Origin: Domibacillus indicus
Lineage (GTDB): Bacteria; Bacillota; Bacilli; Bacillales; Domibacillaceae
Direction: 5' to 3'
DNA: 64,000 bases
NCBI RefSeq assembly: GCF_000970685.1
Contig: NZ_LAJB01000002.1
Span: 62,001-126,000, forward strand
Shown: piece by piece, positions 1 to 8,563 of the stretch
Layout of the letters: each line of letters begins with the position of its first letter
Position numbering within the stretch: position 1 is the stretch's first letter
Position numbers and translations under genes: made by a program
The notes under the pieces: model-generated
Database searches by the model: none
What the model saw: only the letters and a program-made list of their open reading frames with translations
What the model was told of the DNA's origin: nothing

Positions 1-22
1 GTTTAAAACAATAATAATGGCA

Positions 23-54
23 AAAAGCTGTCCTGAAGCAGGACAGCTTTTTTA
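23..54 (-). terminator. intrinsic terminator after brnQ
   Basis: A perfect 12-bp hairpin (AAAGCTGTCCTG, loop AAG) is followed on the minus strand by a short T-rich tail. It ends the brnQ transcript and its edge overlaps the brnQ stop codon. A run of T also follows it on the plus strand, so it could act in both directions. Confidence 0.85.
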
Positions 55-1335
55 TTTAGGCTTTATAAGTTTTCCAGCTAATGCTCCTGCAGCAGCCGGA
101 AACACCCAGCCGAGCCCGCTCTCGAAGAACGGCACCCAGCCAATCCACTGTGCAAGCGGGCCTGTGTTTAATCCAAATGCAGCGGCACCATCATAGAGGC
201 TGTATACAGCTGTTAATATCATGGCTCCTGCATACATAAAGCGCGACTGGCCAATCAGCGGCTGAAGCAGTGACAAAATAATCAGAACAATAGCAAAAGG
301 ATACAGCATTACCAGGATGGGCACCGAGACAGAGATAATCGTGCTTAATCCCAGGTTGGCAATCAAAAAGCTGATTACTGTAAAAAGCCCCACGTATGTT
401 TTATAAGAAAGGGCCGGCTGCTTTTCCTCAAAAAACTGTGCGCAGGCCGATGTTAAGCCAATACATGTCGTCAAGCAGGCCAGCGCCACAATAATGCCCA
501 GCAGCAGCTTGCCAAATGAACCGAATAAAGCGGAAGAAGCCGCCGTTAAAATAGCAGCGCCATTGTTAAACTGCTCCGCACCCGGCATATGAACACCAAT
601 CCATCCAATTGATCCGTATACAACGGCAAGCCCTGCCGCCGCAATCAGGCCGGCTATGCCGGTATAGCGGAGGATCTCCTTCTGGCCGGTAATGCCTTTG
701 CTGCGCAGCGAATTGATTACCACGATGCCAAAAGCCAGCGCCGCAATTGTATCCATTGTTAAATAGCCTTCAATAAACCCGGCTGTAAATGGAGCTTCCG
801 CATACTTTTCGGCCGTGTCTCCTGCCGGGTGGTCAAACTGGAAAAATGCCGCCACACAAAGAGCGGCAATGGCGAGCAGCAAAACCGGTGTTAAAAACTG
901 GCCGATCATATCTACAAGCCTGGAGGGATTTAAGCTCAGCACGTATACAAGCGCAAAAAAGAAAGCGGTAAACACAAATAAAACAAGCCGTGATTCGCCA
1001 TCAAAAAAGGGAGCCGCCCCCATTTCAAAGGCGACACTCGCTCCGCGCGGGATGCCAAAAAACGGGCCGATTGCAAGATAAATAAGCACGGCGAACATCA
1101 AACCAAACAGCGGGTGTACACGGCTGCCAATTGACGTAATGCCGTCTTTTGACAGCGCAATAGCCAGCACAGCTAAAAACGGAAGGCTGACGCCGGTTAT
1201 GATAAACCCGGTAATGGCAGGCAGAAACGATGACCCTGCCTCCATACCAAGATACGGCGGGAAAATTAAATTTCCGGCACCGAAAAAAAGAGCAAATAAC
1301 ATAAGCCCGATGAGAACAATATCGGTTTTTTTCAA
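52..1335 (-). CDS. brnQ: branched-chain amino acid transporter BrnQ (LIVCS family)
   Basis: This 427-residue, very hydrophobic protein is an LIVCS-family carrier that imports leucine, isoleucine and valine with sodium or protons across the cytoplasmic membrane. The N-terminal signature GAGNLIFPP (about residues 20-28) and about a dozen predicted membrane segments spread over the full length match BrnQ, and the length is normal for the family. The start is TTG, with AAAGGA nine bases upstream. It begins only 15 bases after the VWA gene and may be transcribed from the same promoter. No T-box or CodY-type site is apparent in that short gap. The exact substrate among branched-chain amino acids is inferred from the family. 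Confidence 0.92.
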   Translation of the reverse strand: MKKTDIVLIGLMLFALFFGAGNLIFPPYLGMEAGSSFLPAITGFIITGVSLPFLAVLAIALSKDGITSIGSRVHPLFGLMFAVLIYLAIGPFFGIPRGASVAFEMGAAPFFDGESRLVLFVFTAFFFALVYVLSLNPSRLVDMIGQFLTPVLLLAIAALCVAAFFQFDHPAGDTAEKYAEAPFTAGFIEGYLTMDTIAALAFGIVVINSLRSKGITGQKEILRYTGIAGLIAAAGLAVVYGSIGWIGVHMPGAEQFNNGAAILTAASSALFGSFGKLLLGIIVALACLTTCIGLTSACAQFFEEKQPALSYKTYVGLFTVISFLIANLGLSTIISVSVPILVMLYPFAIVLIILSLLQPLIGQSRFMYAGAMILTAVYSLYDGAAAFGLNTGPLAQWIGWVPFFESGLGWVFPAAAGALAGKLIKPK

Positions 1336-1350
1336 GATGAAACGTCCTTT

Positions 1351-3246
1351 CTAAATGCTGTCGAACAGTAATTTTTTTAAAATTGGTGCCAAAACGTGCG
1401 GAAGTTCGGAAACATCCGGCGCCATAATCGATCCATGTCCATAGATCGTCTTCATTGTCTCCCGGCGCGCTTCATCAAGTGCTTCATCCCCGATAAATAA
1501 ATTAAACACCGTCATGCCTTTTTTGCGCGCTGCCATGACAGCCTCGTGTGTATCGAGCACGCCGTTTTTATCATAATCAGCGGCAGAAGGCTCCCCATCA
1601 GAAAACACAATCAAAAACTTCCGCTCTTCACTGCGGCGCTCCATTTTTTCAATCGCCAGGCGCAGCGCAAAACCATCACGATTGTCTTCTTCTGGACGAA
1701 GCTGCATAATCGCGTATCCGGTTTCCGCCTGATAGGATGAGTGAAATGGCACAGCAGTCAAAAAGTAGTTCGGCTTAACTTCTTTTGACAGAGATGAAGT
1801 ATCTTCCCAAAAACCGGTAATTTCATGCGGCACTCGAAGCGCCGCCAGCGTTTCATGAAACAGGACCGCACTTTTTTTCACGTCGTCCATTTTATCATAC
1901 ATAGACGCCGAACTATCAATTAATAAATAAAAAGAAGCATTAATTTCTCGGGAAGGCTCCTGTTTTTTAAAGAAAAGGCGCGGATTATCGTCGGTATAAA
2001 ACCGTGTCAGCTTCCGTCCAAGCCGCCCTGTCAGCAAATCGGTCCGAGGACTTGTTTTTTTCTTTTCAATTGATTTTTGAATCATTCGTTTTAATGTTTG
2101 CACAACCGGCGCGGTTTCTTCTTTCATCTGCCGGTACTGCTCCCGCTCTGCATCGGAAGCAGGGCGGGGCTTTTCGTAAATGGCTCTGGCACCGATATTT
2201 TCTTTCCCGTAGCGGGTATCATCTGCTTTTGATTCCGCATCCCGCCGTTCGGCAAGCAGGCGGCTGTACTGCTCGCGTGAGGATTTCTTTGATTTCCCCT
2301 GCACGGAAGCAAGCGCAGCGTCCCCTTCCTCCCCTTCCCGGGCTGTATTGCCTATCATGGGCGTTTTGGTTCCCTGATCAAGATCAAACTGCATAAAGGT
2401 TCCGCGCGTTTCTTCCGATTCCCGGTGCCAGGTGGAAAACTGCTCCTCAAACCGTTCATGCTCGTCTTCTTCCTGCTCATCGTCATTGGCGAGCGGGTCC
2501 TGCCGCCTGCCCGGGTCTGCTGCTTTTTCTTCGGCCGGAGTCTCCCGATAATCCGGAAGGTGGCTATACGTATTCACCATATCCCGGACTTCCAGCTCTT
2601 CAAGCACTTCCGCTATATCTTCTACCATTTTGATCACATCTTTTGTAGAGCGCGCATCAAACAGCATCCGTGCCGTCCGGTCAATAAAGGGCAGGGCGCC
2701 GTCAATTCCTGGATAAATGTCCGGCCACTCAAATGGCGTATCTGCCTGCCATAGAACGAACAAAGCATTATAAACGGCATCAGAAAAAAAACCTTTTGAG
2801 CGGTTAACCGACAGCTGCCCCTCATGATAACGCCTCATTACCTGTTTCCGGAGGCCAAACGCTTTCTTCGTTCCCGGGCGCTCCTGAATACAAAGAGACT
2901 CCAGCCGGATATCTTCCGCGGCTGCAAGCAGCTGTCTGGCAAATCCGTCCGGATACCGCTTTGTAAAGGCCTTAACGGCTGCCTCGTCTGTCCACTTGCG
3001 CGTTCCAAGCGCACGCAGATAAATGTCTGTTTTCATTCCTGCCGTTTCTTCCTCGCGGGAGCGGTGATTCCAGAAGTGGCTGACGAACAAAACAGCCGGC
3101 TCCTTTTGAAAGTACGCAAGCGGGCCGTATTCTACTTTTAAATCAGGGTTTTCGGATAAAGCGGCCGCGAGATCAGACAGCTCCATCCAAAAAGCGGAAT
3201 TCACTGTTTCATCGTTAAACTGGATAAATCGTTCCACGTCACACAA
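1351..3246 (-). CDS. yojO: VWA-domain protein, YojO-like partner of a MoxR ATPase
   Basis: This 631-residue protein has a long charged middle part (about 230-430, rich in E, K and R) and a C-terminal von Willebrand A domain (about 435-625). The MIDAS metal-binding signature DSSASM lies at the start of that domain. Cytoplasmic MoxR/VWA pairs act as chaperone-like systems that load metals or assemble complexes; the client here is unknown. Its start overlaps the stop of the MoxR gene by 8 bases, so translation is probably coupled. The marked start is TTG; a GTG three codons inside is possible and the ribosome site is weak. B. subtilis has the same gene order (yojN, yojO near odhAB), which supports the name. 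Confidence 0.85.
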   Translation of the reverse strand: MCDVERFIQFNDETVNSAFWMELSDLAAALSENPDLKVEYGPLAYFQKEPAVLFVSHFWNHRSREEETAGMKTDIYLRALGTRKWTDEAAVKAFTKRYPDGFARQLLAAAEDIRLESLCIQERPGTKKAFGLRKQVMRRYHEGQLSVNRSKGFFSDAVYNALFVLWQADTPFEWPDIYPGIDGALPFIDRTARMLFDARSTKDVIKMVEDIAEVLEELEVRDMVNTYSHLPDYRETPAEEKAADPGRRQDPLANDDEQEEDEHERFEEQFSTWHRESEETRGTFMQFDLDQGTKTPMIGNTAREGEEGDAALASVQGKSKKSSREQYSRLLAERRDAESKADDTRYGKENIGARAIYEKPRPASDAEREQYRQMKEETAPVVQTLKRMIQKSIEKKKTSPRTDLLTGRLGRKLTRFYTDDNPRLFFKKQEPSREINASFYLLIDSSASMYDKMDDVKKSAVLFHETLAALRVPHEITGFWEDTSSLSKEVKPNYFLTAVPFHSSYQAETGYAIMQLRPEEDNRDGFALRLAIEKMERRSEERKFLIVFSDGEPSAADYDKNGVLDTHEAVMAARKKGMTVFNLFIGDEALDEARRETMKTIYGHGSIMAPDVSELPHVLAPILKKLLFDSI

Positions 3247-4108
3247 ACCACGTTTCTGCCGCGTTCATGACGGCGGCTTTTTCACGTTCATCATCAAGCT
3301 TGCCCGCAATCGCACTTTCAATTGCCCGGAGCGGCGGAATATACAGGGCAAGGTCGCATGCGTCGACAAGCGCACGGATAGAAGAGGCTTCCTCAGGCAG
3401 ACGGCCGCTTTCGACAAGCGTTGTTAAATCACGGGATAATGAAACAAACTGGCGAAGGAGAGGCTCATCCTGCAGGATGGACTGCTGCTTCAGCACCTGA
3501 AGCAGGATATCTCCTGAAATGTATGGAACATCAAAGACGATAAACCGGTTTTTAAGGGCTTCATTCATCGGTGCGGTACCGGCATATCCTTCGTTCACAG
3601 CAGCAATAACACTGAACGTCGGCTGCGCCTGCACAACCTCTCCTGTAAACGGGTTCGTAATCTGGCGGCGGTAATCAAGAACGCCATTTAAAATGGGCAG
3701 TGTTTCGGGCTTGGCCATATTAATTTCATCAATGTATAATAAGTGCCCCTTTTTCATTGCTTGAATCACAGGACCTTCAACAAAATCAATCTGCGTTTTT
3801 CCATCTTTCTCCACAATGGTTTTAAAGCCAAGCATTGCTTCTGCATCCAGGTCGACGGAGCAGTTAATGCTGTGAACAGGCTGTCCGAAATAAGCGGCCA
3901 GTGACTCAGACAGCTTTGTTTTTCCGGAGCCGGTCGGCCCTTTTAATAAAATATTTTTACCGAGCGCGAGAGAAACCACCGTATCCGTTACCAGATCCTC
4001 GTCCTGGGCAATATATGCTGCAGAAAGCGCCGGTGCTTCCTGCCCAAATTGCTCTTTTCTTTTTTCTATTACATTCATTATTTGTTCTGGCAGTGTTGAA
4101 ATGTTCAA
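3239..4108 (-). CDS. yojN: MoxR-family AAA+ ATPase, YojN-like
   Basis: A single AAA+ domain of the MoxR type fills about 289 residues. Walker A is GPTGSGKT (near residue 57) and Walker B is [13 protein letters not shown], with sensor and arginine-finger regions following. MoxR ATPases remodel proteins together with a VWA partner, here the overlapping downstream gene. I chose the TTG start at 4108 because GGAAAGGA lies nine bases before it; an upstream ATG at 4138 has no ribosome site. The expected partner and gene order match B. subtilis yojN-yojO. The substrate is unknown. Confidence 0.87.
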   Translation of the reverse strand: MNISTLPEQIMNVIEKRKEQFGQEAPALSAAYIAQDEDLVTDTVVSLALGKNILLKGPTGSGKTKLSESLAAYFGQPVHSINCSVDLDAEAMLGFKTIVEKDGKTQIDFVEGPVIQAMKKGHLLYIDEINMAKPETLPILNGVLDYRRQITNPFTGEVVQAQPTFSVIAAVNEGYAGTAPMNEALKNRFIVFDVPYISGDILLQVLKQQSILQDEPLLRQFVSLSRDLTTLVESGRLPEEASSIRALVDACDLALYIPPLRAIESAIAGKLDDEREKAAVMNAAETWFV

Positions 4109-4145
4109 AAAAAATCTTCCTTTCCAATCGCTTTGCACGCTTCAT

Positions 4146-4175
4146 ATCATACACCCATAGAGGCATATAACGCAA
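4146..4175 (-). promoter_or_regulatory. sigma-A-type promoter for yojN-yojO-brnQ
   Basis: On the minus strand TTGCGT (4170-4175) and TATGAT (4146-4151) are separated by 18 bases, about 40 bases upstream of the yojN start. The -35 box overlaps the T-tract of the preceding terminator. Confidence 0.5.
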
Positions 4176-4205
4176 AAAAAGCGGGCCAATCCGCCCGCTT
4201 TTTTG
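4173..4205 (-). terminator. intrinsic terminator after rok-like gene
   Basis: The stem AAAAAGCGGGC pairs with GCCCGCTTTTT around a short loop and is followed by T residues on both strands. It lies directly after the rok-like stop codon. Confidence 0.8.
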
Positions 4206-4206
4206 C

Positions 4207-4623
4207 TTATACATCATATTCGTAAATGTAAAGACCCCGTCCAAGCTTGCGAACGTGTGCATTTTCACGCTCCAGGCTGTTCATAAACGTTGTCATATTG
4301 GCAATTTTTCTGCCGGCCTGCTCCTCCACGTACCGCTGCAGTTCAATACCGCGAATCGGCGTGTTTTGTTCTTTTAAAATGCGGATTGTGGTATCCCGAA
4401 GCTCTGTCAGCCCTTCACTCCGGCGGCCGCGCCTTGCTTTCGGCGGCGCGGCTCCCACTGTAGTGATAGCCGCCACTTCAATGTGGTCTTCTTCCCCTTC
4501 GTCCAGCTCTTGCAGCCTCGTGAAAATGGCTTCCCGTTCTTTTTTAAATTCCTGCATTACGCGTATTTCCGCATCTGCTAACTGGTCAAGCCTGATTTTT
4601 AATGCCATTCTTTCATCAAACAA
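4207..4623 (-). CDS. rok: Rok-like nucleoid-associated repressor, short form
   Basis: This 138-residue protein resembles B. subtilis Rok, which binds AT-rich DNA, silences comK and foreign genes, and interacts with DnaA. The N-terminal part (about 1-45, FDERMALKIRLDQLADAE...) follows the Rok oligomerisation region. The C-terminal part carries the winged-helix signature NMTTFMNSLE seen in Rok as NMTTFMQSL. The linker between them is much shorter than in the 191-residue B. subtilis protein and holds a basic patch KARRGRR. The TTG start at 4623 is chosen because AGGGGG lies eight bases upstream and the protein then begins where Rok begins. It follows nnr and a DUF6501 gene, probably in one operon. 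Confidence 0.8.
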   Translation of the reverse strand: MFDERMALKIRLDQLADAEIRVMQEFKKEREAIFTRLQELDEGEEDHIEVAAITTVGAAPPKARRGRRSEGLTELRDTTIRILKEQNTPIRGIELQRYVEEQAGRKIANMTTFMNSLERENAHVRKLGRGLYIYEYDV

Positions 4624-4653
4624 TATTTTCGCCCCCTGTAGCCGTACGTTCAT

Positions 4654-4863
4654 TTATCCGTTCGCTTCTTCGAAATAATCTTTATAGAAGCCGGACACAC
4701 GGCCTTTGTTGTCAACAACAAAGTAAAATTCCTCTGTTTCATTTTTCACATCGTATACCTGGCCTTTTGTCAAAACGTTTTCCACCACATATTTCTCGGC
4801 ATTGGTATGAACGCATGTGACTTGTTTCCGTGTTTTTCTTTCATTCCAGTTTAAATGGATCAT
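4654..4863 (-). CDS. small conserved Bacillus protein (DUF6501-like)
   Basis: This 69-residue protein starts MIHLNWNERKTRKQ and contains the pattern KNETEEFYFVVDN. I recall this from a small conserved Bacillus family (DUF6501), whose function is unknown. The start has a strong AAAGGAGG site placed inside the end of the nnr gene, and ATGA overlaps the nnr stop, so translation is likely coupled. It has no membrane segment or signal peptide and is probably cytoplasmic. Confidence 0.8.
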   Translation of the reverse strand: MIHLNWNERKTRKQVTCVHTNAEKYVVENVLTKGQVYDVKNETEEFYFVVDNKGRVSGFYKDYFEEANG

Positions 4864-6308
4864 TCGTTTGCCTCCTTTATTAGTTCATTTATTGCATCCG
4901 GGATCAGCTGATGAATGCCAAGCGGGCGCATTGCCTGAGCCGGGTATGTGCGCTTCCAAATATCCGCGCACTTTCCATGCAAATAAACAGCATCCGCAAC
5001 AGCCGTTTTTACATCGGGATTGCGCATAATAAGCGCCAGAAGAATGCCGGTTAATGTATCGCCGCTGCCGCCTTTTGAAAGGCCTTCATTGCCCGTTGCG
5101 TTAATATAGCCGCTGCCATCTGCAAACGCTGTAACCGTGTATTCCCCTTTTAACACCACCGTGACCCCATGCTCTACCGCATAAGCGGATGCTTCCTCCA
5201 GGCGGTTTTTCTGAATATGACCGACTGATTTTCCGGTCATCCGGGAGAATTCCCCCGGATGCGGCGTTAAAATGACGGGACAGGATGCTTTCTTCCAGCT
5301 TCTTTCTCCAAGCGCTCCTGCATCGAAAACAGCCGGCTTTGTTTGCTGCAGGAGAAGCCTGACGATGGTATCCATCTTACCATCTGCTGCTCTTCCGCAT
5401 CCAGCAGCAAGCGCATCAAAAGAGTGATCCGCTTCGATGCCTGTTCCCAAATCATACATGGCTTCCGGAACATGGGACGCGATGACAGGAACTGCTTCTT
5501 TATCGGTCTGGACCGTTATTTTGCCAGCTCCGCATGATACCGCTCCCAGTGCTGCCAGAGCGGCACTTCCCGGCATTGTGCCCGTTCCAGCAATCAAAAG
5601 CCCATGGCCAAATGTTCCTTTATGAGCATTATGGCCGCTGTAGGAAAAAGACGCTGTTGTCCGCGATGGTTCATATACACTCCAATTAGACTCATGGGGA
5701 AGCCCAATATCTACTAATATGGATTCCCCGTAGCAGGCGGCAGCCGGGTATAAAAATCGTGACGGCTTATATCCATGCAGTATGTAAGTTTTATCCGCCT
5801 GAACAGCAGAATTATCACAATCTCCCGAATCAGAGGCTGAACCGGTTGGCAAATCAATTGAAAGGCGGTGCGCTTTTTGCGCGTTGATCCAATCCGTACA
5901 TTGCTTTACCTGAGCAGACAACGGAAGCCTTGTCCCGGCCCCCAAAAGGGCATCTACAATAACAGTCGCCGTTTTTTCCTTCTGATCGGTTCCATATGAA
6001 TAGCCAAGCGCTTCGTAATACTGTAAATGGCTGATTGAAGGACCTGTTTCCGGAAGGCCAAGCGGAAAATAAAGGCTGCAGTCTGCACCCGCCTGCTTTA
6101 AATGGCGCGCCAGCACAATCCCATCACCGCCATTATTGCCTTTTCCGGCCACGATTAAAAAAGAATGCTTCTTTATATTATAAGAAGCGGAAATGTTCTT
6201 AAACAAACCAGCACCGGCAGCTTCCATCAAAGTAAAAGCAGGCAGGCCTTTTTCTTCAGCATTCTGATCCATTTGCTTTATTTCACTACCCTTATAAATA
6301 TACAACAT
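4860..6308 (-). CDS. nnr: bifunctional NAD(P)HX epimerase / ADP-dependent dehydratase
   Basis: This 482-residue enzyme repairs hydrated NADH and NADPH. The N-terminal half (about 1-210) is a YjeF_N epimerase domain with AGKGNNGGDG (about 53-62). The C-terminal half (about 220-480) is a YjeF_C ribokinase-like dehydratase with LTPHPGEFSRM and NEGLSKGGSGDTLTG, which carries the catalytic aspartate. The length matches full bifunctional Nnr proteins. AAAGGAGG lies four bases before the ATG; the next codon, TTG, would give better spacing. It heads the unit nnr-DUF6501-rok, and a TATAAT box near 6376-6381 may be its -10. Confidence 0.92.
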   Translation of the reverse strand: MLYIYKGSEIKQMDQNAEEKGLPAFTLMEAAGAGLFKNISASYNIKKHSFLIVAGKGNNGGDGIVLARHLKQAGADCSLYFPLGLPETGPSISHLQYYEALGYSYGTDQKEKTATVIVDALLGAGTRLPLSAQVKQCTDWINAQKAHRLSIDLPTGSASDSGDCDNSAVQADKTYILHGYKPSRFLYPAAACYGESILVDIGLPHESNWSVYEPSRTTASFSYSGHNAHKGTFGHGLLIAGTGTMPGSAALAALGAVSCGAGKITVQTDKEAVPVIASHVPEAMYDLGTGIEADHSFDALAAGCGRAADGKMDTIVRLLLQQTKPAVFDAGALGERSWKKASCPVILTPHPGEFSRMTGKSVGHIQKNRLEEASAYAVEHGVTVVLKGEYTVTAFADGSGYINATGNEGLSKGGSGDTLTGILLALIMRNPDVKTAVADAVYLHGKCADIWKRTYPAQAMRPLGIHQLIPDAINELIKEANE

Positions 6309-6404
6309 AATGCCTCCTTTTTCATGATTTTATGTAAATATTTCTAAAAAATATTTAAAGTTCTGGGAATATTATAACATTTTTCTATATGCGGCTGTTA
6401 TTGA

Positions 6405-6432
6405 TTGCCTTTTATCAGATAGCTAGTATAAT
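6405..6432 (+). promoter_or_regulatory. sigma-A-type promoter of the sda-like gene
   Basis: TTGCCT (6405-6410) and TATAAT (6427-6432) are separated by 16 bases, upstream of the small sda-like gene. I did not find a convincing DnaA box (TTATNCACA), which is present upstream of B. subtilis sda. Confidence 0.6.
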
Positions 6433-6439
6433 AAGCAGA

Positions 6440-6465
6440 AAATAAAGAGAATTATCTCTTTATTT
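6440..6465 (+). promoter_or_regulatory. perfect 11-bp inverted repeat at the 5' end of the sda-like mRNA
   Basis: AAATAAAGAGA, a four-base loop ATTA and TCTCTTTATTT form a perfect hairpin that begins about where transcription should start (about eight bases after the -10). It could be a 5' mRNA-stabilising stem or an operator covering the start point. Confidence 0.6.
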
Positions 6466-6492
6466 GAACACCAAATCAAAGGAGGTCATAAA

Positions 6493-6630
6493 ATGAAAAT
6501 TATGAGTGACGAGATGCTGGTGGCGGCTTACAGGGACGCATTGAAGCAGGACCGGAATAAAGCTGAGATTGAAACATTAAAAACAGAAGTGCATAAACGG
6601 GGTCTTTCCCCAAAACTTGAAAAAGAGTAA
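6493..6630 (+). CDS. sda: Sda-like sporulation checkpoint protein
   Basis: This 45-residue protein begins MKIMSDEMLVAAYRDALK and ends ...EVHKRGLSPKLEKE. The spacing of SDE-L-AY, the helical middle and the E(V/I)xxRxLS motif match Sda, the small helical-hairpin inhibitor of sporulation kinases KinA and KinB that delays sporulation when replication is disturbed. AAAGGAGG lies seven bases before the ATG; a second in-frame ATG (codon 4) is a less likely start. A strong terminator follows, so it is monocistronic. The assignment rests on pattern similarity recalled from B. subtilis Sda. Confidence 0.8.
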   Translation: MKIMSDEMLVAAYRDALKQDRNKAEIETLKTEVHKRGLSPKLEKE

Positions 6631-6639
6631 ATAAAAGCA

Positions 6640-6669
6640 CCCCCGCAGCGCCTGCTGCGGGGGTTTCTT
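6640..6669 (+). terminator. intrinsic terminator of the sda-like gene
   Basis: CCCCCGCAGC, loop GCCT and GCTGCGGGGG form a perfect 10-bp stem followed by TTTCTT. Its core is almost identical to the odhB terminator at 7192-7226. Confidence 0.88.
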
Positions 6670-6768
6670 GCCGCTTAAAAAAGAATTTGTCGATCTTAAA
6701 AAACCTAATAAAAGGCCTGAAAACACTGCCGTTTCTGAATGCATCCATTTTTATTGCAAGCAGCGTAA

Positions 6769-6875
6769 TGGCTGCGGGCTGGCGGCTTCGCTTTCCTGCA
6801 GGGCTAATACTGAACCAGCCGTTTCAGCTTGTCCGCTCCTCCTGCGGGAGTCTGTGAGGCCACCCCTCTGCCGTT
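6769..6875. repeat. GC-rich dispersed intergenic repeat, family 1, copy 1
   Basis: About 105 bases that are clearly related to 38189-38287. Shared blocks include CTGGCGGCTTCGCT, ACTGAACCAGC and TCCTGCGGGAGTCT in the same order and spacing. The segment has no start or ribosome site of its own and contains internal short palindromes, as in REP-like elements. Confidence 0.75.
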
Positions 6876-6891
6876 CCGTTTCAGGGTAAAC

Positions 6892-7185
6892 AGCTATAAA
6901 TGAACAATAGTGCTTCGTTTTTTTAATAAAAGAAGAAAAACAAATTTTGCTCCTTTTCCTCCCCACAAAGGCGGGAGGCGTAGACTTCGATAAGATAAGC
7001 GGGCTTATTTCCTGCTTCATGGAACGTGAAGCCCATGAATACCGCTTTTTTTACCTGGTTTTCCCACTTTTTAAAAGCGTGTAACCTCGTCTGTTCCACT
7101 TGTCTAAATGACCGTTTTATAAAATTTCTGGAGAGACATTTTTCAAAAACGAATGAAAGGACTCTTGATAAATTTATTTTTTAAA
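6892..7185. repeat. AT-rich dispersed intergenic repeat, family 2, copy 1
   Basis: This stretch aligns over most of its length with 39411-39648. Shared blocks in the same order are ATAAATGAxCA, AGTGCT, TTTTCCTCCCxACAAAGGC, TTTTTAAAA, TGTTC, TAAATG and AAAAACGAATGAAA. Copy 1 carries about 60 extra bases in the middle. No convincing gene lies in it. In both places the element ends just before the terminator of a minus-strand gene. Confidence 0.72.
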
Positions 7186-7191
7186 TCCGTG

Positions 7192-7226
7192 CTAAAAAAC
7201 CCCGCAGCGCCTGCTGCGGAGTTTTT
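7192..7226 (-). terminator. intrinsic terminator of odhAB
   Basis: On the minus strand ACTCCGCAGC, loop AGGC and GCTGCGGGGT precede TTTTT, right after the odhB stop codon. Confidence 0.87.
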
Positions 7227-7228
7227 TA

Positions 7229-8479
7229 TTAGCCTTCTAGAAGAAGATCTTCTGGGTTTTCAATCAGTTCTTTGACCATTTTCAAGAATCCAACCGCTTC
7301 TTTTCCATCGATAATGCGGTGGTCATACGAAAGGGCCACGTACATCATCGGGCGAATCTCAACTGCGTCTCCGACAGCAATCGGGCGTCTTTGAATGGTA
7401 TGCATACCGAGAATACCAACCTGTGAGCCATTTAGGATTGGTGTAGATAGAAGTGATCCAAATACGCCGCCGTTTGTGATGGTAAACGAGCCGCCCTGCA
7501 AATCGGCAAGTGCAAGCTTGTTATCACGGGCTTTCACTGCCATGTCCATGATGGAGCCTTCGATTTCGGCAAAGTTTTTGCGGTCACAGTCACGTACCAC
7601 TGGAACAACCAGTCCTTCTTCTGTCGATACAGCGACACCGATGTCATAAAACTTTTTCAGTACAACTTCATCACCGTCGATTTCTGCGTTCACATACGGA
7701 TATTTTTTCAAAGCGGCGACAACAGCTTTTGTGAAAAATGACATAAAGCCGAGACGGACATCATGATCGTCAAAGAATTTGTCTTTTTTGCGCTTGCGCA
7801 GATCCATAATATTCGTCATATCAATTTCATTAAACGTTGTCAGCATCGCAGCCGTCTGCTGTACTTCCACAAGGCGCTTAGCGATTGTCTGACGGCGGCG
7901 GCTCATACGCTCGCGCTCAACCGGCTTGCCGCCGTCCTGTGCTTTTGGTGCGGCTGCTTTTTGCGGTGCTGCCTGCTGTGGTGATTTTCGTGGTGCAGCT
8001 GGTGCGTTTTGATGAGCATCTATATCCTGTACACGAACACGGCCAAGCGGGTCAGCAGTCTTGACAGCATTCAGGTCAATGCCTTTTTCACGGGCATGCT
8101 TGCGGGCCGCCGGTGACGCGATTGTCCGGCTTCCGGCCGCTTCTTCCTTCGGCTGCGCGGGCTCTTCTTTCACGATGTCTTCTTTTGATTTTGCTTCAGC
8201 CTGAACCGGTGCTTCTTCCTTCGGAGCCGAAGCAGATGGAGAGCCTGATGTTTCCACCACTGCAATAACCTGTCCAACTTCAACTGTATCGCCTTCTGCT
8301 GCCTGCAATTCCGTAATGGTTCCTGCTTCTTCTGAAATCACTTCTACATTGACTTTATCTGTTTCAAGCTCGACGATATATTCGCCCTTCTCCACATAGT
8401 CACCCGGCTGTTTCAGCCATTGTGCGATTGTGCCCTCTGTAATTGATTCTGCTAGTTCAGGAACTCTAATTTCAGCCAC
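7229..8479 (-). CDS. odhB: 2-oxoglutarate dehydrogenase E2, dihydrolipoyl succinyltransferase
   Basis: This 416-residue protein is the E2 core of the 2-oxoglutarate dehydrogenase complex of the TCA cycle and transfers succinyl groups to CoA. It has an N-terminal lipoyl domain with the lipoylated lysine in ETDKVNVEV (about residue 42), an Ala/Pro/Glu linker, an E1/E3-binding domain ([18 protein letters not shown]) and a C-terminal catalytic domain with [11 protein letters not shown]. The GTG start at 8479 follows GAGGAGG by eight bases; longer readings lack a ribosome site. It is co-transcribed behind odhA after an 84-base spacer containing a hairpin. Confidence 0.96.
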   Translation of the reverse strand: MAEIRVPELAESITEGTIAQWLKQPGDYVEKGEYIVELETDKVNVEVISEEAGTITELQAAEGDTVEVGQVIAVVETSGSPSASAPKEEAPVQAEAKSKEDIVKEEPAQPKEEAAGSRTIASPAARKHAREKGIDLNAVKTADPLGRVRVQDIDAHQNAPAAPRKSPQQAAPQKAAAPKAQDGGKPVERERMSRRRQTIAKRLVEVQQTAAMLTTFNEIDMTNIMDLRKRKKDKFFDDHDVRLGFMSFFTKAVVAALKKYPYVNAEIDGDEVVLKKFYDIGVAVSTEEGLVVPVVRDCDRKNFAEIEGSIMDMAVKARDNKLALADLQGGSFTITNGGVFGSLLSTPILNGSQVGILGMHTIQRRPIAVGDAVEIRPMMYVALSYDHRIIDGKEAVGFLKMVKELIENPEDLLLEG

Positions 8480-8530
8480 TGTAAAATCCTCCTCAATAGT
8501 TTGCATCTCTGTTTTTATATGTACATTTCC

Positions 8531-8552
8531 GGCTCCAGTTCGATCTGGAGCC
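8531..8552 (-). other. intercistronic hairpin between odhA and odhB
   Basis: GGCTCCAG, a six-base loop and CTGGAGCC form a perfect 8-bp stem. No T-tract follows on the minus strand, so it is more likely a processing or stability element than a terminator. Confidence 0.65.
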
Positions 8553-8563
8553 GTCACGTGGCC

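Noticed and set aside
6751-7020. 89-codon minus-strand frame over the repeats
   Set aside because: It crosses two repeat elements and has no ribosome site; similarity to copy 2 is explained by the repeat itself.
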